Source: Alphaproteobacteria bacterium
Lineage (GTDB): Bacteria; Pseudomonadota; Alphaproteobacteria; DSM-16000; Inquilinaceae
NCBI GenBank assembly: GCA_028281925.1
Contig: JANQIX010000054.1
Coordinates: 36,072 to 100,071 of the forward strand
Reading direction: 5' to 3'
Length of the DNA: 64,000 nucleotides
Positions 1-4,995 of the stretch are shown one piece after another. The translations under genes and the position numbers were made by a program. The notes below the pieces were generated by a model. That model was not told the origin of the DNA. It saw only the letters and a list, made by a program, of their open reading frames with translations, and searched no databases. Numbering within the stretch: the stretch's first letter is position 1; the number at the start of each line of letters is the position of its first letter.

Positions 1-2
1 GT

Positions 3-212
3 GATCCCACGATCGCGGAATTCGTCGCGGGTGCGGCTTCCGGCGCGCTTGAGTCGACCCTGATGGGATCCCCCATTCCCTTCGGCGCCGTCACCGGTGC
101 GGCGAAGACGATGGTCGAGATCCGCGGGCCCGTCTATTCCCAGTTTCCCGGACGCCCCAACTACCGGGGCAGCTGCGTCCAGCTGAGCGGATGCGTTTTT
201 TCCGGGGAGTGA
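3..212 (+). CDS. C-terminal end of an unrecognised protein (partial)
   Basis: An open frame enters from the left edge and ends at TGA 210-212, leaving 69 residues. The visible part is alanine/glycine rich at first (AEFVAGAASGALES) and ends in a short tail with two cysteines (GSCVQLSGCVFSGE). I do not recognise the family. The stop codon overlaps the palindrome that precedes the first small RNA, so the gene ends where the RNA promoter begins. Codon use fits the GC-rich neighbourhood. The start lies outside the window. Confidence 0.45.
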   Translation, partial: DPTIAEFVAGAASGALESTLMGSPIPFGAVTGAAKTMVEIRGPVYSQFPGRPNYRGSCVQLSGCVFSGE

Positions 213-222
213 TGGCCGTCAC
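209..222 (+). promoter_or_regulatory. CRP/FNR-family type palindrome upstream of sRNA 1
   Basis: GTGATGGCCGTCAC is a near-perfect inverted repeat matching the CRP half-site arrangement GTGA-N6-TCAC. Its centre (215.5) lies 42.5 bases before the conserved GTGCC of the RNA body. That places it at about -41.5 of a start at 257, the class II activator position. A weak -10 (CATTCT, 245-250) follows. The binding protein is inferred; no CRP/FNR gene is in the window. Confidence 0.6.
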
Positions 223-256
223 AGCCAAGCGGGGTGAAGGCGGGCATTCTCCCGCT

Positions 257-329
257 CGTGCCTTCCTCGTGCACATCTCCCTGCCTGGGTGACTTGGTCC
301 CGGCGGCTTGCCGCCGGGACCCTTTTTTT
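257..329 (+). ncRNA. Small RNA 1 of a four-member CRP-site family
   Basis: A roughly 73-nt transcription unit is predicted from a class II activator site, a -10-like hexamer and an intrinsic terminator. The body begins GTGCCTTCCTCGTGCAC, which can fold into a 4-bp hairpin (GUGC/GCAC) presenting a pyrimidine loop containing UUCCUC. A single-stranded CUCCCUGCC follows, then the terminator. Two further copies (2013-2082, 2193-2267) share this body almost base for base and a fourth (4847-4917) shares the architecture. The C/U-rich loop complements Shine-Dalgarno sequences, so post-transcriptional repression in trans is the likely role. That is inference; no known family was assigned. Confidence 0.6.
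296..329 (+). terminator. Intrinsic terminator of sRNA 1
   Basis: Stem GGTCCCGGCGG (296-306) pairs perfectly with CCGCCGGGACC (311-321) across a CTTG loop and is followed by seven T residues (323-329). Confidence 0.85.
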
Positions 330-403
330 GGGCTGTGCTACGCTTCACGTACCCAAAACAAGATCTTGAGCGCGGCGTCGTCTGACGGTCGCGCTTATCT
401 CTT

Positions 404-880
404 GGACACCTCGAAGAACCGACCTGATCGGTGGAAAGAAGGCGGCAAGAGGCGGTCATGGCCCTCTTGGCGAGAGATTGGGGGCGGTGACTTGGTGCGG
501 TCCGGCACGCGCCCGTCCAGTCCGAGGCCAAGAAAGCGCGTGACGCTGAGCCGGTCGCGGACCTGATACTCCGCCTGTTCATCCGACATGCCGCAGAGCG
601 CCAGCAGCACCCGGATTTTGAACATCAGCACCGGGTCAACCGGCGGCCGGCCGCCCTTGGGCCGGTCCGACCGCTGCAGCGCATGATCCAGGTCCGGCCG
701 AAACAGCTCGAAATCGACCCCCGCCAGCAATCGCTCCAACGGAGCGTCAGCTTCAGATAGCTGATCCAGGCGCTCGTCGCCGTCAAAGCAACCTGGCTGG
801 TCCGCCATCCGTCCCTTACTGCCGACATCGACAGGAAATCACGGATCACCACCCAAGGCGACCAGCTCTTCGAGGTGTCC
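404..880 (-). mobile_element. Internally deleted IS5-family-like element (about 477 bp)
   Basis: The ends are inverted repeats. GGACACCTCGAAGA at 404-417 is matched exactly by its reverse complement at 867-880. Between them lies only the N-terminal part of an IS5-type transposase, so the central and C-terminal catalytic portions are gone. The element is thus a short, non-autonomous, MITE-like derivative. No clear target-site duplication flanks it (ctt on the left, cat on the right). It lies directly downstream of the minus-strand arsR gene and may have cut off whatever followed it. Confidence 0.6.
470..808 (-). pseudogene. IS5-family transposase, N-terminal fragment
   Basis: Starting at ATG 808 the frame encodes about 110 residues typical of the N-terminal domain of IS5-family (DUF772-type) transposases. 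Visible motifs include LLAGVDFELFRPDLD, DRPKGGRPPVDPVLMFKI, LCGMSDEQAEYQVRDR and FLGLGLDGRVPD. A complete IS5-type enzyme would continue with the DDE catalytic domain. Here similarity stops after GRVPD and the frame runs into unrelated sequence and the left inverted repeat. The protein cannot be catalytic. The exact breakpoint, near 470-490, is an estimate. Confidence 0.75.
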
Positions 881-1030
881 CATCGCCGTCGGCCGCCGGC
901 ACTGGCAAGGCTGCCGGTCCGGCCTGTTCGCCGGGGTGTTGCTGAGATCTCGTCGCCACGGGGGGCATGGGTAGCCAAGCTGCCAATGGTCCCCTCGACC
1001 GAGAGCGCTGCGGACGGCCGCCGCAGCACC

Positions 1031-1390
1031 TCATAAACCGCCGACGAGTGTCTTCAGCCGCTGGATTGTCGCCGGGTTGACGCAATAGCCGGGCTTGGGG
1101 CCGTCGACATCGCCGCGGATGAAGCCCTCTTGCTTCAGCACCTTGAGATGCTGCGACACCGTTGATTGCGCCAACGGAAGCTCATCGACGATCTCGCCGC
1201 AGACCGTCCAATCACGGGACAACAGGATACGCAGAATCTTGATGCGCGTTGGATTGGCGATGGCTTTGGCCAGAGCCGCCAGCTCCGGGTCCGTGCTCAC
1301 GTCGATCTCAGCATGGCCGGAGGCCGCAAAACGCCGATCATCCGCGATCCCGGCGTCCATTGCATCCAGCACATGAGTGTCTTGCGCCAT
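1031..1390 (-). CDS. ArsR/SmtB-family transcriptional regulator
   Basis: A 119-residue winged-helix repressor of the ArsR/SmtB family. The core runs from about residue 33 (DPELAALAKAIANPTRIKILRIL) through the recognition helix (LPLAQSTVSQHLKVLKQEGFI) to a short wing. It lacks the ELCVCDL metal motif of classical ArsR. The only nearby cysteines are in TVCGEI, at the start of the helix-turn-helix, and in PGYCVNP. The inducer is therefore uncertain, although arsenic is plausible given the arsenic genes 1-3 kb away. No target gene follows, because an IS remnant begins 150 bp downstream. Start ATG at 1388-1390. Confidence 0.85.
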   Translation of the reverse strand: MAQDTHVLDAMDAGIADDRRFAASGHAEIDVSTDPELAALAKAIANPTRIKILRILLSRDWTVCGEIVDELPLAQSTVSQHLKVLKQEGFIRGDVDGPKPGYCVNPATIQRLKTLVGGL

Positions 1391-1964
1391 GGGGCGACAG
1401 ACTATCAGCGCCCGGGGCGCTCGGGAAGATGGCCGCCCCGCGACCCGGCCCCCACTTTTGCCGCAGGAGGCCGTCTCTGCCCATCAGGCCCCAACAGCCC
1501 TCATGCAAGAAGCTTGGCTGCGGGATGACACGACAGCGCCCGGTCGCAGTGCAGGGTACGCAAGCAATGTCACGGGGCACTGCCTCATGCGGTGTAATCA
1601 CTGCACAGATCGTTCCGCCATGTACGCCATCGACACAAGCCTGTGCCAAGATACCAGCGACGCCGCGAACTGGAATGACTGAGCTATATTCTTTTGTAGT
1701 CGCCATCTCATGATCCCCATTGTCTTGGCAGTATCAACCTGTCTTGTAGAGTGTGATCGCGTTCGGCGACGATGACTATCTACGTGCTTGCGGCGTCGAG
1801 CATCCGCACTCAAATCGCAGATCTACGCCAAACGATGAGGTCGACATTTTGCAGGGAGATATCGGCGATCGCCCCTACCCATTCCGGCATTTCGCCAAGG
1901 CGTCGGTGCATCGACGCAGCAATCCTCCGCCACGAACAGAATCTGGAGAAAAAAAGCACCCCCA
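1391..1964. other. Gene-poor stretch upstream of arsR
   Basis: No open frame here has convincing composition, ribosome binding site or family resemblance. A 122-codon minus-strand frame (1338-1706) was considered and rejected because it overlaps arsR. The GC content drops between about 1680 and 1760, where promoters could lie, but no clear -35/-10 pair could be assigned. The stretch ends at the palindrome of sRNA 2. Confidence 0.5.
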
Positions 1965-1978
1965 GTGATGGTCGTCAC
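1965..1978 (+). promoter_or_regulatory. CRP/FNR-family type palindrome upstream of sRNA 2
   Basis: GTGATGGTCGTCAC, centre 1971.5, again lies exactly 42.5 bases before GTGCC of the RNA body (2014). An A/T-rich -10 (AATAAT, 2001-2006) stands at the expected place for a start at about 2013. The intervening sequence is unrelated to that of copy 1, so the fixed spacing is not simply inherited identity. Confidence 0.6.
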
Positions 1979-2012
1979 AGCAAAACTCACAAATCTCAAT
2001 AATAATCCGAAT

Positions 2013-2082
2013 TGTGCCTTCCTCGTGCACATCTCCCTGCCTGGAAACTTGGTCCCAGCGGCTCGCCGCCGGGACCTTTTTT
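2013..2082 (+). ncRNA. Small RNA 2 of the CRP-site family
   Basis: About 70 nt. From 2014 to 2044 the body is base-for-base the same as copy 1: GTGCCTTCCTCGTGCAC, then ATCTCCCTGCCTGG. It then has AAACTTGG where copy 1 has GTGACTTGG, and ends in a closely similar GC-rich terminator. Upstream sequence outside the palindrome is not conserved, which indicates that the RNA itself and the activator site are under selection. Function as for copy 1: inferred trans-acting regulator with an anti-Shine-Dalgarno-like loop. Confidence 0.6.
2051..2082 (+). terminator. Intrinsic terminator of sRNA 2
   Basis: GGTCCCAGCGGC (2051-2062) pairs with GCCGCCGGGACC (2065-2076) with one A-C mismatch, followed by six T residues (2077-2082). 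Confidence 0.8.
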
Positions 2083-2144
2083 CTATGCGTATGGAAGAAA
2101 GCTCCATATAGCTTCAGATTTATTTTAAGAGTTTTTTCTCGATA

Positions 2145-2158
2145 GTGACGGCCATCAC
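2145..2158 (+). promoter_or_regulatory. CRP/FNR-family type palindrome upstream of sRNA 3
   Basis: GTGACGGCCATCAC, centre 2151.5, is once more 42.5 bases before GTGCC (2194). The weak -10 is CACTTT (2181-2186). It lies 62 bases beyond the T tract of sRNA 2, so copies 2 and 3 are tandem but separately terminated and separately controlled. Confidence 0.6.
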
Positions 2159-2192
2159 TGTGAGGCGCCCGCGTTTACTGCACTTTCCCGCT

Positions 2193-2267
2193 CGTGCCTT
2201 CCTCGGGCACAGCTCCCTGCCTGGGTGAACTCGACCCCGGTGACTTCGGTCACCGGGGTTACTTTTT
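2193..2267 (+). ncRNA. Small RNA 3 of the CRP-site family
   Basis: About 75 nt, in tandem with sRNA 2. The body reads GTGCCTTCCTCGGGCAC, then AGCTCCCTGCCTGG. Relative to copies 1 and 2, the T-to-G change in the 3' arm lengthens the 5' hairpin (GUGCC/GGCAC) and keeps the UUCCUC loop, as expected if the stem-loop matters. The terminator sequence is completely different from copies 1 and 2, so only the 5' half is conserved as sequence. It ends about 70 bases before the 3' end of the convergent aquaporin gene. Confidence 0.6.
2234..2267 (+). terminator. Intrinsic terminator of sRNA 3 (UUCG tetraloop)
   Basis: ACCCCGGTGAC (2234-2244) pairs perfectly with GTCACCGGGGT (2249-2259) around a C(UUCG)G tetraloop. 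The tail TACTTTTT follows. ACTTTTTGCGAAG after the stem is nearly repeated after the terminator of sRNA 4. Confidence 0.85.
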
Positions 2268-2335
2268 GCGAAGCGGGAGAAAGAGCCGCGGCGGCCAGAA
2301 AGGTCGTGATGGGAGCGCAGAGGTGTGCGCGACGC

Positions 2336-3052
2336 CTATTCGGCGGCGGGCGCGTCTGCCTTAGCGACCTCAGCGGCCGTCTGCGCCCCGGAGGCGGGCT
2401 TCAGTAGCCAAGCGAAAACAGCCGTCGCGACGATGGCCCCGACGCACTGGGCGGCGATGAATGCCGGCGCATGCGCTGGCGCAATTCCGCTGAACGTATC
2501 GGTGAACGATCGCGCCACCGTGACGGCCGGATTGGCGAAAGAGGTCGAGGCCGTGAACCAATAGCCGGCGGTGATGAACAGGCCGACCGCAAAGGGGACC
2601 GCTTCCGGTCGCCATCTGAGCGTACCCAGGATCGTCGCCACCAGGCCGAAGGTCGCGACGGCCTCGGCGAACCACTGGTCGCCGCCGGTCCGGTTGTTGG
2701 TGCTGGTCTGAAATACCGCCTCCGCAAACATCACATGTGCCGCCCACACCCCGGCCAGCCCGCCTGCGACCTGAACCGCGACATAGGCAATGGCGGCAGT
2801 GCCTGCGATTTCCTTCCGCAACAGGAAGACAAGCGTCACTGCGGGGTTGAAATGCGCACCGGAGATCGGCCCGAACACAAGGATCAGGACCACCAGAATA
2901 GCGCCGGTGGCGATCGTGTTGCCCAAGAGGGCGATCGCGACATTACCGTCCGCCAGCCGCTCGCCCATGATGCCGGAGCCGACGACGGTGGCCAGAAGCA
3001 AAGCCGTTCCCAGCGCCTCTGCCGAGAGGCGCCGGGTCAGGTCGAATGACAT
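2336..3052 (-). CDS. aqpS: Aquaporin/MIP-family channel, probable arsenite channel (AqpS-like)
   Basis: A 238-residue inner-membrane MIP channel with the two hallmark half-helix motifs GAHFNPAVT and SFANPAVTVAR, and six hydrophobic segments. It is the last gene of arsR-arsC-aqp, starting 6 bases after the arsC stop. In Sinorhizobium meliloti the comparable arsR-aqpS-arsC operon uses the channel as a downhill exit for arsenite produced by ArsC. The same role is inferred here, since no ArsB or Acr3 pump is in the window. The second NPA loop is followed by VAR, typical of this group. Convergent with sRNA 3. Confidence 0.85.
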   Translation of the reverse strand: MSFDLTRRLSAEALGTALLLATVVGSGIMGERLADGNVAIALLGNTIATGAILVVLILVFGPISGAHFNPAVTLVFLLRKEIAGTAAIAYVAVQVAGGLAGVWAAHVMFAEAVFQTSTNNRTGGDQWFAEAVATFGLVATILGTLRWRPEAVPFAVGLFITAGYWFTASTSFANPAVTVARSFTDTFSGIAPAHAPAFIAAQCVGAIVATAVFAWLLKPASGAQTAAEVAKADAPAAE

Positions 3053-3058
3053 CGTGGA

Positions 3059-3577
3059 TCAGGCTCCCACGGTTTCGCTGGCAGACGTCTTGCCGATATC
3101 GTCCAGACTCTTCTGCAGCCCCAGCATGTCCAGCGATTCCAGTCGCAGGCTGGCGAAGATCTTGATGCGGTTCTCCAGCTCCAGATAGACGCGCTTGAAG
3201 AACTGATACGCCCGGTCGTCCGGGCCGATGAAGGCGGCCGGATCCTCCGCGCCCCAATGGGCCGACATGGGTTGTCCCGGCCATATCGGGCAGATTTCCG
3301 ACGCAGCCTGGTCACACACCGTGAAGACGAAGTCGAGCGGAGGGCTGTCCGGCTGCGCGAACTCATCCCAGTTCTTGCTGCGGAGATCGTCCGTCTTGTA
3401 GTTGAGATCCTGCAGCAGCCGGAGCGTCATCGGGTGGATTTCGCCCTTGGGATGGCTGCCGGCGGAGAAGGAGTTGAAGCGGCCGGGGCCCCAGCGGCGG
3501 AGTGCGCATTCGGCCATCACGCTGCGGGCGGAATTGCCCGTGCACAAGAACAGGACGTTGTAGGTTCTGTCGGTCAT
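3059..3577 (-). CDS. arsC: Arsenate reductase, low-molecular-weight phosphatase type
   Basis: A 172-residue cytoplasmic enzyme reducing arsenate to arsenite. The P-loop CTGNSARS places the nucleophile at Cys12 and the anion-binding Arg at 18. Cys88 (FTVCDQA) and Cys96 (SEICPIWP) match the redox cysteines of the LMW-PTP-like ArsC class. The family is normally about 130-140 residues; here there is a C-terminal extension of about 30 residues. It has a GAGG ribosome binding site. A separate promoter region with a direct repeat precedes it (3617-3648). It sits between arsR and the channel gene, as expected for reduction coupled to arsenite exit. Confidence 0.9.
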   Translation of the reverse strand: MTDRTYNVLFLCTGNSARSVMAECALRRWGPGRFNSFSAGSHPKGEIHPMTLRLLQDLNYKTDDLRSKNWDEFAQPDSPPLDFVFTVCDQAASEICPIWPGQPMSAHWGAEDPAAFIGPDDRAYQFFKRVYLELENRIKIFASLRLESLDMLGLQKSLDDIGKTSASETVGA

Positions 3578-3616
3578 GGGGCCTCACGCTCGGCTGAGTG
3601 TTGGGTCGACAGCGCG

Positions 3617-3648
3617 CATACTATAGGAATTGCAATGTAGGAATTGTG
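3617..3648 (-). promoter_or_regulatory. Probable arsC promoter/ArsR operator with direct repeat
   Basis: In the 139-bp arsR-arsC gap, TAGGAATTG occurs twice with a 14-bp period (3624-3632 and 3638-3646) around an ATTGCAAT palindrome (3629-3636). Read on the minus strand, TATAGT (3620-3625) is a good -10, with a poor -35 (CACAAT) 17 bp upstream. The repeats overlap this promoter, so they are good candidates for the operator of the upstream ArsR. Inferred from position only. Confidence 0.45.
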
Positions 3649-3716
3649 ACAGCGGCATATTTGTGGGGCTCGGCTTCGGCAGGATCGGTGTGCACGAGGC
3701 CATCCCTTTGTCACCG

Positions 3717-4055
3717 TCAGTCGCCGCAGGCCGGAAACACGGCGTCAAGCAACGGCGCGCAAATCTCAGGCTGTCCCCGGCAGCAGTCTTGCATCAGGAA
3801 CCCGAAGAGCCGGCGCGTGCCCGCCAGATCGATCGCGTAGATGATCGAGCGTCCGTCCCGCCGGGACTGAATCAGGCCGGCCTGCACCAGCAGGCTCAGA
3901 TGGCTCGAAAGCGTGTTGTGGGGAATGCTGAGCGCACGCGCGATCTCCCCAGCGGCGATGCCGTCCTGCCCGCATTCGACCAGCAGTCGGAAGACCTTGA
4001 GGCGGCTTTCCTGCGCCAATGCAGAGAGTGAAGCGACCGCCGTTGAAATGTCCAT
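3717..4055 (-). CDS. arsR: ArsR-family arsenic-responsive repressor
   Basis: A 112-residue ArsR/SmtB winged helix. The recognition helix region is ARALSIPHNTLSSHLSLLVQAGLI and the wing is RRDGRSIIYAID. A C-terminal cysteine cluster, Cys91-Cys92 and Cys99 (QDCCRGQPEIC), resembles the C-terminal arsenite site of the Acidithiobacillus-type ArsR rather than the helix-3 site of the E. coli type. First gene of arsR-arsC-aqp. A TTGACA (4085-4090) and AATTCT (4062-4067) pair with 17-bp spacing lies so close to the ATG (4053-4055) that the mRNA may be leaderless. Confidence 0.9.
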   Translation of the reverse strand: MDISTAVASLSALAQESRLKVFRLLVECGQDGIAAGEIARALSIPHNTLSSHLSLLVQAGLIQSRRDGRSIIYAIDLAGTRRLFGFLMQDCCRGQPEICAPLLDAVFPACGD

Positions 4056-4061
4056 ATGTCG

Positions 4062-4090
4062 AGAATTGATGAAATGAAAATGCGTGTCAA
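4062..4090 (-). promoter_or_regulatory. arsR promoter
   Basis: On the minus strand, consensus -35 TTGACA (4085-4090), a 17-bp spacer and AATTCT (4062-4067). Transcription would begin at or just before the start codon of arsR. Confidence 0.5.
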
Positions 4091-4123
4091 GTGCTCCAGC
4101 CCCGTTCCCTCAGCGATGATCGG

Positions 4124-4648
4124 CTAGAGCGCGAACACCGGATAGTTGCAGGCGATGACCTGGAGACCGTCGCCGCGTCGAACCGGGCAAATGATGCGAT
4201 GCCACCACAGAACATACTGAGCGTGTTCGGACAGGTTGGCGGTGTAGACGATGCGCTTGCGCGTTACTGCATCCAGATAGGTGCGACGGAAGAAGGCGCC
4301 GGTATCGCTCTTGAAGTTGCCGACCTGTTTGCCCGTCATGTCAAAGCCGGAGTTCGCGGCGATCTCCGACCCGTACAGCCGATAACGGAAGTCATCTTCC
4401 TCCGGCAGATAGTCGAGGATCATCAGGTAGCCGTACCAGGGCCGCAGCATGAACATGTCGAACTTCTCACGAAGCGCGACCTCGCCGACCGTCTTGACAG
4501 CCTGACAATAGGCCAGGAATGAGGCTGCCCCGTCGGGAAGGGAAAGGGGGACCGGGCCCTCCTCCGGATAATGGACACGGAAGCGCTCGGCATCGCTGGC
4601 GAGGTGGTCGATCAAACTCGGCGGCAGCCTTTCGTTACGCGTCTCCAT
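4124..4648 (-). CDS. PAS-domain protein of the short single-domain type
   Basis: About 174 residues from ATG 4648, chosen because the sequence upstream (basic, proline-rich) does not look like the fold. The pattern with FDMFMLRPWYGYLMILDYLPEEDDFRYRLYGSEIA followed by GKQVGNF and RIVYTANL resembles the small PAS_5-type proteins common in Rhodospirillales. No output domain is attached. It lies between the arsR promoter and the promoter of sRNA 4, transcribed away from the latter. Ligand and partner are unknown. An in-frame ATG at 4792 would add 48 residues. No strong ribosome binding site supports either start. Confidence 0.65.
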   Translation of the reverse strand: METRNERLPPSLIDHLASDAERFRVHYPEEGPVPLSLPDGAASFLAYCQAVKTVGEVALREKFDMFMLRPWYGYLMILDYLPEEDDFRYRLYGSEIAANSGFDMTGKQVGNFKSDTGAFFRRTYLDAVTRKRIVYTANLSEHAQYVLWWHRIICPVRRGDGLQVIACNYPVFAL

Positions 4649-4798
4649 CGAAACACGTCTGGAACGCAGCCAAGTCGGGATTCGCAACGCTCGACCTCCC
4701 ACAAGTTTCCGCGTCCGGCGTCCGGCCGGCATTGCGCACGCTGCCGCCGGCCGATCGACACCCCCCAAAGATGGAATACGAAGACCCTGCAACAGACT

Positions 4799-4812
4799 GT
4801 GATGGCCATCAC
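4799..4812 (+). promoter_or_regulatory. CRP/FNR-family type perfect palindrome upstream of sRNA 4
   Basis: TGTGATGGCCATCACA (4798-4813) is a perfect 16-bp palindrome and fits the CRP consensus TGTGA-N6-TCACA. A perfect -10, TATAAT, lies at 4838-4843. With class II spacing the start would be near 4847-4850. This is the strongest of the four sites. Confidence 0.7.
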
Positions 4813-4846
4813 AGCGTCGTCGGCTGCCGATGGCTAGTATAATTAC

Positions 4847-4917
4847 CGCGCGTATCTATTGCGTTACTCCTGACTTGGACTTGAGGCCCCGCGGCGTAGG
4901 CCGGGGGCCACTTTTTT
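4847..4917 (+). ncRNA. Small RNA 4, diverged member of the CRP-site family (or leader of the next gene)
   Basis: About 70 nt between the palindrome/TATAAT promoter and an intrinsic terminator. The GTGCC hairpin is not conserved. It keeps TGACTTGG before the terminator as in copy 1, an ACTCCTG segment in place of CTCCCTG, and the ACTTTTTTGCGAAG tail seen after copy 3. It ends 78 bases before the cadherin-like gene, so it could alternatively be an attenuated leader. The strong terminator makes a separate RNA more likely. Confidence 0.5.
4885..4917 (+). terminator. Intrinsic terminator of sRNA 4
   Basis: GGCCCC (4885-4890) and CGG (4892-4894) pair with CCG (4901-4903) and GGGGCC (4904-4909), with one bulged G and a CGTAGG loop, followed by six T residues (4912-4917). 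Confidence 0.8.
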
Positions 4918-4995
4918 GCGAAGTTGAACTGATTGTTGCGGGGAGTCAATATTAAGAGACTGACATAGAATCGGTCTGAATTAGGGAGAGCTCCG

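Noticed and set aside
91..582. Minus-strand frames at 91-582 and 1823-2107 that share the peptide GREMCTRKA
   Set aside because: The shared peptide is just the reverse reading of the repeated sRNA body; the terminators show that the plus strand is the functional one.
880..1030. Possible remnant of a gene downstream of arsR cut by the IS-like element
   Set aside because: All three minus-strand frames were read; none matches a family I know, so no pseudogene is claimed.
1338..1706. 122-codon minus-strand frame upstream of and overlapping arsR
   Set aside because: It overlaps the N-terminal coding part of arsR in another frame, has no convincing ribosome binding site and its second half has unnatural composition.
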